64,000 bases of DNA from Colwellia sp. C2M11 (GCF_018860915.1 NZ_JAHKQD010000015.1:147062-211061), one strand, 5' to 3'; counted from the first letter of the stretch, positions 8,635-19,389 are shown. Notes: generated by a model not told the origin, from the letters alone. Program-made: numbers and translations.

Positions 8635-11600
8635 CTATTGATTCCTATAGTTTTTAAGGCGCTCAACCAACATATAGTTCACCGGTATTAATAATAATGT
8701 GATAAAAGTAGCGAATAAAATACCAAAACCTAATGAAACCGCCATTGGAATTAAAAATTGTGCTTGTGTTGATTTCTCAAAAAGCAGCGGCATCAAACCT
8801 ATGAAAGTCGTTAAACTGGTTAGCATTACCGGTCTAAAACGTGATGCACCAGCCATTAAAACTGCACTCATTAAATCATTTGTTTCTTCGCGCTTTTTAT
8901 TAATGAAATCTACCAATACTAATGAGTCATTAACAACAACACCAACTAAAGCGAGTAAGCCTAATAAGCTCATAATGCTTAGATCCATGCCCATAATCCA
9001 ATGCCCTACTACCGCACCAATCATGCCAAATGGGATAATACTCATGACAATTAAAGGCTGTAAATAGGATTTAAATGGAATAGCCAACAACACATAAATA
9101 ATGAAAAACACAAAAACAAGTGCCCACCCTAAAGAGCTAAAAGATTCTCGCTGCTCTTTTGCTTCACCTTCTAATGAATGCTTAACACCTGGGTATTGGC
9201 TAATAAGCTCATCTAAATAAGTTTTTAAATCGGCTTGCAGCACAGTCATATTGGTGTTTGTTTTTTCAACATCAGCCGTAACATTAACGGTTCGATATAA
9301 GTCAATACGGTTAATTGTTGACGGACTTTGTCCGGGAATTAAGGTCGCAACATGCGATAATGGTACATTGCCCCCCTGCGGAGTCTTGATTAATATATTT
9401 TCTAAGTTTACAATTGTGCTACGTTCTTCTGCTGGTAAACGCACCATAACTCGAACATCGTCACGACCACGCTGTATACGTTGCACTTCTGCGCCAAAAA
9501 AGGCGCTACGCACTTGCTGTGAAATAGCAACACGCGTTAGACCAACCGCTTTTCCTTGCTTCGTTAGCTCTATACGTAACTCTTCTTTACCGTCAGACAA
9601 ACTATCTTCAATTTCAAACACGGTAGGGTAAGTGCCTAAACGAGTTTTAACTTTATCGGCAACTTCTTGCAATGTTACTAGTGAACTTCCCGTTAATTGT
9701 ACATCGATTGGACTAGATGAACGACCGGTTTCCGCTCTAAAAGTAAGACTTTCTGCCCCCGGAATTACCCCAATAAGTTCTCGCCACTCTTTAACCAATT
9801 CACTCGAGGTGATATCGGAATCTCTTTCTTCTGGAGGTGTAATTTCAAAACGCACACTTCCTGCATTAGAGACACTTCCACGGCCTCCGGTTGTCGCTAA
9901 TATATTGAGAATAACACTTTTACCAGTTTCTTCGTCGCGGTACTTATCTTGTAAGTCTTCAGCTTTATCAGCAATATCAATAACAAACTTATTGGTCACA
10001 TCAAAAGGAGTTCCAACCGGAAGCGTTAAATTCATACGAACAGTTTCACTTGGAATGCGTGGAAAAAATATAAATTTAGTCCAGCCACTCATAACCAAAG
10101 CAAGAATAATAAAAAACACACCTACAAATAAGCTTAATGTGGTTAACTTATACCTTAATGCAACGGCTAATATTGGTTGATAATAACGTAATATAACCCG
10201 CTCAAAACCATCAGCAAAACCACGCTGAAAACGTTCAAATCTACCTGGTTCAGCTTGCTCATGACGTAATTTGATTCCCTTTAAATGTGAAGGTAAAACA
10301 AACTTTGATTCAATTAATGAAAAAATTAGTACTGGAATAACCACCACTGGAATTTGAGCAAAGATAGGCCCTCGATTCCCTTCAATAAAAGCAAGAGGTA
10401 GAAAGGCAGCAACCGTTGTTAATATACCAAAAGTAACCGGTGTGGCGACCTCTTGTGTTCCGCGAATAGCTGCTTCAGTTCCTGATGAGGAGGTTTGCAG
10501 GTGGGTATAGATATTCTCCCCTGTCACAATGGCATCATCTACCACAATCCCCAATACTAAAATAAAGGCAAACAAGCTCATAATATTTAGGGTTATTCCC
10601 ATAAACGGCATAACAATAAAGGCGCCCATAAAGGACACTGGAATACCCACACATACCCAAATAGCAATAGAAGGTCGTAAAAATAACGACAACAACGCAA
10701 AAACTAAAATTAACCCCTGCATTGCGTTTGTTGTTAACGTTGAAATACGTGCTTTTACAATTTCAGAATTATCATCCCAATAACTTAATTCATATCCATA
10801 AGGGAGGTTTTCTTGACGACTTTCTATGTAATTTTTAATTTTATCAGCAACATCTGTCGCGCTTTGTTGACCAATACGGTACACATCAATAAAAGCGGCA
10901 CGTTTACCATTAAAACGTGTTCTGACAGGCGTTTCTTCAAAATCATCTTTAATGGTAGCAATATCATTAAGTGTTAACATTGAGCCGTCACTGTTCGTTT
11001 TAATGACTATACGAGCATATTCATCTTTTCGGTAGGCTTGCCCTTTAGAGCGAATAAGAATATCACCACCTTTAGTTTTTATATTTCCTGCAGATATATC
11101 GCTACTTGAGTTACTAACAGCCGAAGAAACGTCACTTAAACTCAAATTGTATTGACGTAACTTGTCTTGTGCTATCTCTATTGCTATTTCGTAATCTCTA
11201 ACACCACTCAACTCAAGTTGAGTAACGCCAGAAATTTGTAATAAATCATCACGGATTTTCTCAGCAAATTCTTTTATTTCTTTCTCACCATAAATACTAG
11301 CAATAGTGACAGAAATAACTTCTCTTTTTCGCTCAGCTAAGGAAACTATCGGTTTTTCAGCATCTACAGGAAAAGTATTAATTGCATCAACCCGTGCTTT
11401 AATATCTGCTAGCATCTCTCTTGCGTCATAGGCTGAGTCAATTTCAACGGTGACAGATGACGAACCTTCGGAAGAACGACTAGTAATTCGCTCAATACCT
11501 TCTAAATCTTGTACAGCTTCTTCAATACGAATCGCAACACCTTGCTCGGCATCTTCAGGGGTTGAGCCACGAAGCGAAACACTAATTGAAATTTGATCCA

Positions 11601-11721
11601 TTGCAAAAGTAGGAAAGACTTCAAGGGGTATTTTGGCTGACAAACTAAATAAACCAAGAAATAAAATGGTTACCATTAATAAATTAGCGGCAACGTGGTT
11701 ACGAGCAAACCAAGCTATCAT
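8635..11721 (-). CDS. RND efflux transporter, inner-membrane permease (AcrB/MexB superfamily)
   Basis: Proton-driven pump subunit of a tripartite efflux system. 1028 residues in the usual RND plan: a membrane helix at about 10-30, a large periplasmic loop, helices 2-6 (about 330-480) with the proton-relay Asp pair in IVVDDAIVTGEN (about 395), helix 7, a second loop (about 555-850), and helices 8-12 to the C terminus. The PVxG-type repeat segment PFGMIGAVVGHWIMG and the VVNDSLVLVDFIN segment are typical. It overlaps the adaptor gene by four bases (ATGA), so the three efflux genes are one unit transcribed OMP, adaptor, pump. Substrate cannot be predicted; it is closer to the drug (HAE) than the metal (HME) type by eye. 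Confidence 0.93.
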   Translation of the reverse strand: MIAWFARNHVAANLLMVTILFLGLFSLSAKIPLEVFPTFAMDQISISVSLRGSTPEDAEQGVAIRIEEAVQDLEGIERITSRSSEGSSSVTVEIDSAYDAREMLADIKARVDAINTFPVDAEKPIVSLAERKREVISVTIASIYGEKEIKEFAEKIRDDLLQISGVTQLELSGVRDYEIAIEIAQDKLRQYNLSLSDVSSAVSNSSSDISAGNIKTKGGDILIRSKGQAYRKDEYARIVIKTNSDGSMLTLNDIATIKDDFEETPVRTRFNGKRAAFIDVYRIGQQSATDVADKIKNYIESRQENLPYGYELSYWDDNSEIVKARISTLTTNAMQGLILVFALLSLFLRPSIAIWVCVGIPVSFMGAFIVMPFMGITLNIMSLFAFILVLGIVVDDAIVTGENIYTHLQTSSSGTEAAIRGTQEVATPVTFGILTTVAAFLPLAFIEGNRGPIFAQIPVVVIPVLIFSLIESKFVLPSHLKGIKLRHEQAEPGRFERFQRGFADGFERVILRYYQPILAVALRYKLTTLSLFVGVFFIILALVMSGWTKFIFFPRIPSETVRMNLTLPVGTPFDVTNKFVIDIADKAEDLQDKYRDEETGKSVILNILATTGGRGSVSNAGSVRFEITPPEERDSDITSSELVKEWRELIGVIPGAESLTFRAETGRSSSPIDVQLTGSSLVTLQEVADKVKTRLGTYPTVFEIEDSLSDGKEELRIELTKQGKAVGLTRVAISQQVRSAFFGAEVQRIQRGRDDVRVMVRLPAEERSTIVNLENILIKTPQGGNVPLSHVATLIPGQSPSTINRIDLYRTVNVTADVEKTNTNMTVLQADLKTYLDELISQYPGVKHSLEGEAKEQRESFSSLGWALVFVFFIIYVLLAIPFKSYLQPLIVMSIIPFGMIGAVVGHWIMGMDLSIMSLLGLLALVGVVVNDSLVLVDFINKKREETNDLMSAVLMAGASRFRPVMLTSLTTFIGLMPLLFEKSTQAQFLIPMAVSLGFGILFATFITLLLIPVNYMLVERLKNYRNQ

Positions 11722-13055
11722 TGTTTGCCCTCCTTATTTCTGTTCTTTTTATCACGAGGTTTTCTGTCTTCAGTACCTCGGTTAGCATTTCTCTTTTGTT
11801 TATTTACCCCCTTTCTCTTTGGTGGTGTTGCGCCAGCAATTTCAACAGGAGTTCCAGAGCTAACCTGTCCAAGCGGTGTTAACACCAGCACATCTCCCGC
11901 AGACAAACCTGATTCAATAATTGCATCTTCATCATTTTGCCAACGAATGGTAATTTCTTTTCTTTGTAATACTGTTTTATCATTTATATTTTCGGCAATA
12001 TAAACATAACTGCCTTGGTAAATTGAGCTATTAGGAATAACTAACGCTTGCTCTATTGTTTTACCAGCAATCTCGGCATTAACATACTGGCCAATTTTGA
12101 TAGGCGCTACTTCACTTTTATTATCAACGCCATATGGATCGTCAATTTGTGCGACAATATAAAGCTGCTGAGAGTTGTCATCAATAGCACCTTCGGTGCG
12201 AACAATTTCTCCTTGCCAATACTGCTTCCCAATTAAGTCTGACGTAATGCTAACACTAGGCCCTTGTTGTTTATTATTAGAAGAGCGATATTCTTCAGGC
12301 AAATCAATAAAACTGAGATCTTTGTTATTAATAGGCAATCTTATTTCTACATAATCAATAGCATAAATATCTGCTAGCTCAGTATTGCTAGTAACAACAC
12401 GCCCTAAATCAACCTGTTTTTTTAATACGCGTCCTGCAAATGGAGCCACTATTTTAGTACGCTCTAATAATAGTTCTGCTTTTTCTAAATTAGCTTGAGC
12501 CGATAATACTTCAGCTTGTGCAGCAGCTAATTGTGGCTCACGTAAAACTAGCGTGTTCGGTTGTGCGCCGTTACCTAAACGTTCCCAGTCAATCAACGCT
12601 TGTTTTGCTCTCGCCTCTTCTTCTAGTAACGCTTGTTTTGCTGACAATAGGCTTGATTGGGTGATTTTTACTTCCGCACGGTGATCTCTATCATCAAGCT
12701 GTACGAGCACATCTCCTTTTTCAAAAAAACCACCATCCCTAAACTGTTGACTAATTTCATTTATTTCACCCGAGACCTGAGCGACGAGTACACTGCTCGT
12801 TCTGGGCTGTACTGTACCAAAACTATTAACAACAACAGAGTATTGTTGTGGCTTTAACGCTATTGTTTCAACGCTAATTTTAGCGACAGGACCACCTTTA
12901 CCTCGATTAGTTTCTGGCGGATTATCCATAATCATTTGATAAAGGAAATAGGTAGCTACAATAATCACTACAGGAATAATTATTTTTTTAATTGTTGATT
13001 GCTTATTTTGCTTATTCATTGATTGACTTGTTGATTCGTTACTTAGTTTAGTCAT
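11718..13055 (-). CDS. RND efflux periplasmic adaptor (membrane fusion protein)
   Basis: Links the inner-membrane pump to the outer-membrane channel. 445 residues: an N-terminal anchor helix (IIIPVVIIVATYFLYQMI, about 25-43), a split lipoyl half (SGEINEISQQFRDGGFFEKGDVLVQLDDRD, about 95-125), an alpha-hairpin rich in Ala/Glu/Leu, the second lipoyl half (IVAPFAGRVLKKQVDLGRVV), beta-barrel and membrane-proximal domains. The C terminus is unusually long and basic (repeated Lys/Arg/Asn, roughly 420-445). Two bases separate it from the outer-membrane gene and its stop overlaps the pump start. Confidence 0.92.
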   Translation of the reverse strand: MTKLSNESTSQSMNKQNKQSTIKKIIIPVVIIVATYFLYQMIMDNPPETNRGKGGPVAKISVETIALKPQQYSVVVNSFGTVQPRTSSVLVAQVSGEINEISQQFRDGGFFEKGDVLVQLDDRDHRAEVKITQSSLLSAKQALLEEEARAKQALIDWERLGNGAQPNTLVLREPQLAAAQAEVLSAQANLEKAELLLERTKIVAPFAGRVLKKQVDLGRVVTSNTELADIYAIDYVEIRLPINNKDLSFIDLPEEYRSSNNKQQGPSVSITSDLIGKQYWQGEIVRTEGAIDDNSQQLYIVAQIDDPYGVDNKSEVAPIKIGQYVNAEIAGKTIEQALVIPNSSIYQGSYVYIAENINDKTVLQRKEITIRWQNDEDAIIESGLSAGDVLVLTPLGQVSSGTPVEIAGATPPKRKGVNKQKRNANRGTEDRKPRDKKNRNKEGKQ

Positions 13056-13057
13056 GC

Positions 13058-14476
13058 TTATTTTTCCTGCTCTTGTGCTTCTGTCGAAGGTGCTTGCGCA
13101 AAATTACCACCAAGGGCAACATGAAGATTTATTCGATTAGCAATTAATTGATTTTTAAGTTGAATTACCGCACTTTGGGCATCGTAAGATCGACTCTGTG
13201 CATCAAGCACAGTAATATATTCCACTAAACCACTTTGATACTGTTCAAAAGATAATCGCTGTGCTGCAATCGCATTTTCTTGTGCTTTAATCATCATTTG
13301 GTAGCGTTCTTTTAAGCTCGCCTCATAGGTTATTGCATTTTCAACATCTGCAAACGCATCATATAAAGTTGATAAATATTCTTGCTCTGTTTGCTTTAAA
13401 TCTAAACGGGTTTTCTCTTCATTAGCTTCCAACCTGCCAGCATTAAACAATGGCATAGCTAAGTTACCAAGCAATGACCATCCCAAAGAAGAGGTGGATA
13501 ACAAATCAGAAATATTCGTTTGATTATCAGATAATGAGGCTGTAAGGCTAATACTTGGAAAGCGTTGTTTGTGCGCATAAGCTAACGCAGAATCTTTAGC
13601 AAGTAACTGGTACCAGCTAGCGACTAATTCTGGCTTTCTTGAGACTAAATCACTTGGTAAACCAACAGGAACATCTGAATCAAGCGAAGGTAATTCAGCA
13701 TCAACAAACAATGCACCTTCAGGATACTGCCCTAACAACTGTTCTAATTTACGTATAGCGAGTGTTTGTTGAGTTCGCTGCTCTGATGTTCTAGAGAGTT
13801 CACTATTCACCTCATTTCGCGTTAAATAAACGTCTAATGCGCTGTTTAGTCCTTGTTGATAACCAGATTCAATAATCAATAGATTCTGCTGAATATCCTG
13901 ACTACGTTGCTGATAAAGTGCTAATAATTTATTGGCTTCTATTACCGAAAACCATGCAGTAATAACATCGGCAACCAGCTGTTGTTTAGCTTGTTCAAAT
14001 ATTGCCTTTTGAGCCATTAATTCTAAATTAGCTTGTCGATTAGCTGCGGATAGTTTTCCCCAAAGATCAAGTTCATACTGTAAATCCAGATCTAAAGAGG
14101 CACTTGTATTATAAGTGCTTGTACTATCATCTGATACAGACTTACTGCGACTATTTTTTAATGACAAATCTAATGAGGGCCAAAGTTCACTGCCCGCTAT
14201 AATCAAATCTTGCTCAAGAATAGCGATGGCCAATGCCTGCTGCTTTAATTGAAAGTTGTTATTTATTGCAATATCAACAAGCTGATGTACTTGCTCATTT
14301 TGTAATTGTTCAAACCAATTATCTGCTACGTCGGTTGTTAATAAATTAGCCGACCATTGCGCAGGAGCATTGGATTGACGAAGCTCTTCATCTACATGGT
14401 AAGTAGCGCTACACGAAAATAGCATCATACTCACTATTGAGATGTATAGAGGTTTTAGACGGTAACCCATAAACAA
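13058..14476 (-). CDS. Outer-membrane efflux lipoprotein, NodT/TolC family
   Basis: Outer-membrane channel of the tripartite system. 472 residues: signal peptide with lipobox LFSC (Cys22, or Cys20 if Met3 is the start), then two OEP repeats, each a long helical hairpin with paired strands. Typical phrases are WFEQLQNEQVHQLVDIAINNN near the start and FQQYQSG-like repeat boundaries (ESGYQQGLNSALDVYLTRNEVN; SFEQYQSGLVEYITVLDAQ). It is the first gene of the efflux operon, ending two bases before the adaptor. The start is weakly supported because no clear ribosome site precedes Met1. Confidence 0.92.
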   Translation of the reverse strand: MFMGYRLKPLYISIVSMMLFSCSATYHVDEELRQSNAPAQWSANLLTTDVADNWFEQLQNEQVHQLVDIAINNNFQLKQQALAIAILEQDLIIAGSELWPSLDLSLKNSRSKSVSDDSTSTYNTSASLDLDLQYELDLWGKLSAANRQANLELMAQKAIFEQAKQQLVADVITAWFSVIEANKLLALYQQRSQDIQQNLLIIESGYQQGLNSALDVYLTRNEVNSELSRTSEQRTQQTLAIRKLEQLLGQYPEGALFVDAELPSLDSDVPVGLPSDLVSRKPELVASWYQLLAKDSALAYAHKQRFPSISLTASLSDNQTNISDLLSTSSLGWSLLGNLAMPLFNAGRLEANEEKTRLDLKQTEQEYLSTLYDAFADVENAITYEASLKERYQMMIKAQENAIAAQRLSFEQYQSGLVEYITVLDAQSRSYDAQSAVIQLKNQLIANRINLHVALGGNFAQAPSTEAQEQEK

Positions 14477-14799
14477 AAATCTTAATATTATTAATTATTT
14501 TTCTATTCTAATTCAATTATGCTATGAGTTTCTATCTACTTTACATAACATTACACAACGTTGTTATCTTAGTTATACCTCTACAACCTATTGCACCAAA
14601 TTGGCATTGGAGTGAATTATTCCAGTTAAATTAATGAATAACGCTAAAGTTTGCCATAAAAAAACCATTACCGCTTAATGCTAGTAATGGTTTTAGAGAA
14701 AGCTATTGAGCACAGCGAGTAATAATAAGCTTAGCTATATTAGGATAACTTGATGAACGTTAGCTAAGGTTGATTGACTAACTTTTCATATAGCCATGA
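14477..14799. other. Intergenic region with efflux-operon promoter and DUF945 terminator
   Basis: About 320 bases without a gene. It holds the minus-strand terminator of the upstream DUF945 gene (14657-14694) and must hold the promoter of the efflux operon. I see no convincing operator, and no regulator gene is adjacent. Confidence 0.5.
14657..14694 (-). terminator. Rho-independent terminator after the DUF945 gene
   Basis: On the minus strand, arms AAAACCATTAC (14684-14694) and GTAATGGTTTT (14661-14671) form an 11-pair stem with a 12-base loop followed by a T run. About 105 bases beyond the stop of the DUF945 gene. Confidence 0.85.
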
Positions 14800-16083
14800 T
14801 TACATAGGAATAACTCTATCGTTAATTTTTAAACTCCCTTGTGCAAAGTTGACAATAAAACTCAGCTCATCTTCTTTTAACACAACGTAGCCTTCTTCTA
14901 TATACAAATCAACCATAGGAGCAACCCCTAGCTCATCAAAAAATGGCATAGGCGCTTTACCTTTAGCATCGACTTTTATCGCTGGTATAATCGACATGAT
15001 ATTTGTAGTATCAAACAAATTTTCATCGATACTAATGTGCATAGACGATGCAATATCACCTTGTTGAGTTTTCACACTAAAATCTTCAACTTCAATAACA
15101 GGTTTATCAACTAATAATTTGTCAATTAATGTCGTCAGCCTTTGCATGACATCAGGAGTAAACATGCCAGCACCATCAACAGATATTTCAGCCAAAATAG
15201 TGTTAATTTCTTGCATAGCAATAATATTTAAATCGCTAACAAGTAAGGTTAAATTTGCATCTTCTAATTTTTGACCTTCAAATTCTACTTTACCAGCCCT
15301 ATATTTCATGGTTACTGTCATTAAATCATCGTTTAATGCTGATACCGCGTTAATAAGTATGTCATCAAGTGAAAACACCGCATTATTATCGGTATCTTTC
15401 GCAGCAATTGAGTCCAATGAAAAGTCGAATTTACCAGTAGAAATCGCTGTACCTTGGAAATAATCACCTGCAATCAGTGTTTGATCGAGTGAAAATTGAA
15501 GCTTACCTAAGGTAAAGCTTTCGTCACTGGTTTTTGCTGTTAAGCCTGACCAGTTAAAATCACCATAAAGTCGTTTACTATCTTCTAAAGTAAAATGTCC
15601 AAACGCTTTGGCTGAGGTCACTTTATTACCATCAATTTCTTTGGATACTTCATCAACAACAATGTTAGCAACGACATCTTTAGAAAACGTTAATAAACCA
15701 CTAAAATGAATTTTATCATTGATAAACGTTTCAATTTCTTCGTCTATTAATAACTCTTTAAAATTAATGCTTGCTTGTGAATAACTTAACGCAAACTCGA
15801 CTCCTTCATCAGTAAAAATTACTGGGCCAAATGCTAAGTTTTCTTCAACAATAAAACTGATATTTTCTAAGCCTTCATCTTGCAAAGAAATTGTTATTTC
15901 AGTTTCAGCTTTTCCAGTAAACCATGATCGGGTAATGCTTGTTGAATTAACAGTAATAGCCTGATTGTCGTTGAGCTTATTAACTACTGATTGATGCTCA
16001 GATTCTACGACACTACCAATAAATTTTGGCGAAATTAAGCCAGCAATGATCAGTAATAAAATAATAATAAAGAGTTTTTTCAT
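14800..16083 (-). CDS. DUF945 (YdgA-like) family protein
   Basis: 427 residues with an N-terminal signal or anchor helix (KKLFIIILLLIIAGLISPKFIG), then a long beta-rich repetitive region. The opening pattern, a hydrophobic helix followed by SVVESEHQSVVNKLNDNQAITVNSTSITRSWFTGKAETEITI, is that of the YdgA/DUF945 family, in which a short helix precedes beta-strands containing the YxRGWFxS-like motif (here SITRSWFTG). The family has no agreed biochemical function; E. coli YdgA is inner-membrane associated. It is downstream of rlmB on the same strand (68-base gap) and ends with its own terminator. Confidence 0.75.
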   Translation of the reverse strand: MKKLFIIILLLIIAGLISPKFIGSVVESEHQSVVNKLNDNQAITVNSTSITRSWFTGKAETEITISLQDEGLENISFIVEENLAFGPVIFTDEGVEFALSYSQASINFKELLIDEEIETFINDKIHFSGLLTFSKDVVANIVVDEVSKEIDGNKVTSAKAFGHFTLEDSKRLYGDFNWSGLTAKTSDESFTLGKLQFSLDQTLIAGDYFQGTAISTGKFDFSLDSIAAKDTDNNAVFSLDDILINAVSALNDDLMTVTMKYRAGKVEFEGQKLEDANLTLLVSDLNIIAMQEINTILAEISVDGAGMFTPDVMQRLTTLIDKLLVDKPVIEVEDFSVKTQQGDIASSMHISIDENLFDTTNIMSIIPAIKVDAKGKAPMPFFDELGVAPMVDLYIEEGYVVLKEDELSFIVNFAQGSLKINDRVIPM

Positions 16084-16151
16084 ATAATTAATCCTTGGAG
16101 CTATTCCGTTAGATTCAATAAATTGAGTTAAATTTCAAAAAGAGATAATTT

Positions 16152-16907
16152 TTAAGATGAACGTTGTCTAACCATTTCAAATAAACAAATACCTGTAGCA
16201 ACAGATACATTTAAACTTGAAACACTACCAGCCATTGGCAGCTTGACTAACTGGTCGCAGTTCTCGCGCGTTAATCTACGCATACCTTTACCTTCAGCGC
16301 CCATAACAAGTGCCATAGGACCCGATAATTTCACATCATAAAGACAAGTGTCAGTTTCACCAGCGGTACCAACTATCCATATCCCCATTTGCTGTAAATG
16401 TTTCATCGTGCGAGATAAGTTTGTGACTTGAATTAAAGGCACGGTCTCTGCTGCGCCTACAGCAACTTTACGTACTGTAGAGGTTATTTTAGCGGCGTTA
16501 TCTTTAGGAACAACAATTGCTTGCACACCTGCAGCATCAGCATTTCGTAAACAAGCGCCTAAGTTATGAGGATCAGTTACACCATCTAAAATGAGTAAAA
16601 ATGGTGGTATCTCACGCTTTTCTGTGGCGCTAATAATATCATCTAAATCATTTTCAGTGAGTACTTTACCCGGTTTTACACGAGCAATAACACCTTGATG
16701 TTGTTCACCAACGCTTTTCTCGTCTAGCACACGCCTTTGAACCAATTGCGTGGCAATACCATATTTACGTGCTAAATTGGTGATAGGCAGCAGACGCTCA
16801 TCATCACGCCCTTTTAATAACCACATTTCAATAAAGCGCTCTGGTGCATGCTTTAACAATGCATTCACTGCATGAATACCAAATACTATTTCTTCATTCT
16901 TTGCCAT
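16152..16907 (-). CDS. rlmB: 23S rRNA (guanosine-2251-2'-O)-methyltransferase
   Basis: SPOUT-class methyltransferase modifying G2251 in the ribosomal P-site loop. 251 residues: N-terminal substrate-binding domain (about 1-75) and a trefoil-knot catalytic domain with motif 1 ([16 protein letters not shown], about 112-127), motif 2 ([13 protein letters not shown], about 200) and motif 3 ([22 protein letters not shown], to about 245). It is 52 bases after rnr; the rnr-rlmB order is conserved in gammaproteobacteria. Confidence 0.96.
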   Translation of the reverse strand: MAKNEEIVFGIHAVNALLKHAPERFIEMWLLKGRDDERLLPITNLARKYGIATQLVQRRVLDEKSVGEQHQGVIARVKPGKVLTENDLDDIISATEKREIPPFLLILDGVTDPHNLGACLRNADAAGVQAIVVPKDNAAKITSTVRKVAVGAAETVPLIQVTNLSRTMKHLQQMGIWIVGTAGETDTCLYDVKLSGPMALVMGAEGKGMRRLTRENCDQLVKLPMAGSVSSLNVSVATGICLFEMVRQRSS

Positions 16908-16959
16908 TTCTTTACCTTAATTTCATTTAGCTGTCGCTTAATAGACAGCTTAATGGTAT

Positions 16960-19389
16960 TTATTTCTTTACTGCGTTCTTACGAGCATTTTTACCTGGAC
17001 GTTTTTTACGCTCGCTGCGCTTTTTAGCTTTGGACTTAACTTTCGATTTATCTTTCGTGTCAGTTGAAGGTTTTTTGGTGCTTTTAGCACTAGGTTTACG
17101 CTTACCTTTAGCTTTTAGCGCACCTTTTTTTACTGCGCTACTACCTTCCATAGCAAGATCGATTTTCTTTTCATCTAAATTTACTGCTGCCACTTGTACT
17201 GTAACTACATCACCAACACGGTATTTAACACCTGATTTTTCACCAGTTAAGCACATGCGTACATCATCATAATGATAGTAGTCTTGACCTAAAGAGGTGA
17301 TATGAACTAAACCTTCAATATGTAATTCATGTAAACGAACAAACATACCAAAATTAGTTACCGTGCTAATTACACCATTAAAACTATCACCAACATGATC
17401 TTGCATAAACTCACATTTAAGCCAATCACTTACGTCACGTGTTGCTTCATCAGCTCTACGTTCAGTCATAGAGCAATGTTCACCTAGCTCAATAACTTCT
17501 GCAAGCTTATAATCATAAGCGCCTGCATTAGCTTCTTTTGTTGCTTGATCTTGTGCTTCTTTAAGTAAAATGCTTTTAATTACTCTGTGCACAACTAAGT
17601 CAGGGTAACGCCTAATAGGTGAAGTAAAATGACTATAAGACGCTAAAGCTAAACCAAAATGACCTAAATTATCACTCTGATAAACTGCTTGTCTCATTGA
17701 GCGAAGTAACATGGTTTGAATGAGCTCTTGATCAGGTCGTTCTGCAACTTTAGTCAAAATATCACAATAGTCTCTTGGTTCAGGTTGATCTCTTTTAGGT
17801 ATAGTAATGCCGAGTTCAGATAAATAACTGACAAAATTATTATATTTCTCTTCACTCGGTTTATCATGTACTCGAAATAAGCCCGGTTTATTATGTTTTT
17901 CAATAAATTTAGCCGTAGAAACATTGGCTAAAATCATACATTCTTCAATAATTTTATGCGCGTCGTTGCGAATAAGTGGTACAACACTTTCAATTTTTTT
18001 ATCTTTATTAAACAGAAATAATGACTCTTCTGTTTCAAAAGCAATGGCACCACGTTTAGTGCGCGCATCACTTAATGCTAAGTACATACTTTTTAAATTT
18101 TCTAAATCCGGTACCAATGCAGAATACTGTTCTCGAAGGTTTCGGCCTTCCATAGCTTCTACATCGTCATTATCTTTGGCATCAAGTATTGCGGCAACTT
18201 TACTGTAAGTAAAACGTGCATGTGAACGCATGACTGCAGGATAAAATTGGCTATCTGAAAGCTCACCATCACTACTTACGGTCATTTCACAGACCATGCA
18301 AAGTCGATCAACGTCTGGGTTTAAAGAACACAAACCATTTGATAATTTTTCCGGTAGCATAGGAATAACTTGGCTAGGAAAGTATACTGAATTACCACGC
18401 GAAATAGCTTCATCATCTAACGCACTGCCATGGCGAACATAATAACTAACATCAGCTATAGCAACCCATAAACGCCAACCACCAGATTTTTCAGGTTGAC
18501 AATAAACAGCATCATCGAAATCTCGTGCATCTTCACCATCGATAGTAACCAGTGGTAATTCTCGTAAATCTTTACGCGGTAATTTCGCTGACTCTTCAAC
18601 TTCATCAGCAATGGTAGCGACTTCAGCTTCTACTGTATGAGAAAATTGATGGGGTAAATCATGGGCGCGTAACGCTATTTCTATTTCCATACCAGGTGCC
18701 ATATGGTCACCTAAAACTTCAATAACATTACCAATCGCTTTTGAGCGTTTTGTCGGTCTTTGTGCTAATTCAACTACTACCATTTGACCATGACGAGCCC
18801 CTAACCGGGCTTTTGGATCAATTAATATTTCTTGCTTTATCTTGCTATCTTCAGGCACAACACTGCAAATATGCTGCTGAACATTAAAACGACCTACAAT
18901 TGGTGCTTTTCTAGGTTCAATAACATCTAGAATTTTAACTTCTTTCTTACCTTTTCTATCAGTACGGTCAACCAATATAGCTTGAACAATATCACCGTGA
19001 AATACTCGTTGCATTTCATAAGACGAAATATAAAAGTCTTTGCCACGCTTGTCTGGTGACGTTGATTTTAGATCTGCATCATCGACGACAAGGAAACCGA
19101 AACCATCACGATGGCTTAACACCTGCCCTGTTAACAAGCTATTTTTTGCCGGAATAGCGTACTGTTTAAACTTATTAAAAATTAACTGTCCGCTATTTTC
19201 CATTGCTCGAAGTCGTCGCTTCAAACCTACCAGCAGATGATCTTCTTGGTAATTTAATGTTTTAGCTAAGGTATTAAAGGTAGGTGGCGGTGAGCATTTT
19301 TCAATGATAGATAATAGCAGCTCACGTGAAGCCACTGGCTTTTCGTATTTTTTTGCTTCACGTTTAGCATGGGGATCGTTTAGGGTCAC
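16960..19389 (-). CDS. rnr: Ribonuclease R
   Basis: Processive 3'-5' exoribonuclease that degrades structured RNA and takes part in tmRNA-linked decay. 809 residues: N-terminal winged-helix domain, two cold-shock domains (about 85-260), the RNB catalytic domain with the metal-binding Asp cluster in DGEDARDFDDAVY (about 280-293), an S1 domain (about 640-725) and a lysine/arginine-rich tail from about 740 on. The basic tail is typical of RNase R. It precedes rlmB. motX lies upstream on the same strand after a 140-base gap. Confidence 0.97.
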   Translation of the reverse strand: MTLNDPHAKREAKKYEKPVASRELLLSIIEKCSPPPTFNTLAKTLNYQEDHLLVGLKRRLRAMENSGQLIFNKFKQYAIPAKNSLLTGQVLSHRDGFGFLVVDDADLKSTSPDKRGKDFYISSYEMQRVFHGDIVQAILVDRTDRKGKKEVKILDVIEPRKAPIVGRFNVQQHICSVVPEDSKIKQEILIDPKARLGARHGQMVVVELAQRPTKRSKAIGNVIEVLGDHMAPGMEIEIALRAHDLPHQFSHTVEAEVATIADEVEESAKLPRKDLRELPLVTIDGEDARDFDDAVYCQPEKSGGWRLWVAIADVSYYVRHGSALDDEAISRGNSVYFPSQVIPMLPEKLSNGLCSLNPDVDRLCMVCEMTVSSDGELSDSQFYPAVMRSHARFTYSKVAAILDAKDNDDVEAMEGRNLREQYSALVPDLENLKSMYLALSDARTKRGAIAFETEESLFLFNKDKKIESVVPLIRNDAHKIIEECMILANVSTAKFIEKHNKPGLFRVHDKPSEEKYNNFVSYLSELGITIPKRDQPEPRDYCDILTKVAERPDQELIQTMLLRSMRQAVYQSDNLGHFGLALASYSHFTSPIRRYPDLVVHRVIKSILLKEAQDQATKEANAGAYDYKLAEVIELGEHCSMTERRADEATRDVSDWLKCEFMQDHVGDSFNGVISTVTNFGMFVRLHELHIEGLVHITSLGQDYYHYDDVRMCLTGEKSGVKYRVGDVVTVQVAAVNLDEKKIDLAMEGSSAVKKGALKAKGKRKPSAKSTKKPSTDTKDKSKVKSKAKKRSERKKRPGKNARKNAVKK

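Noticed and set aside
9632..10180. 182-residue plus-strand ORF inside the RND pump gene
   Set aside because: Antisense shadow of the strongly supported pump gene.
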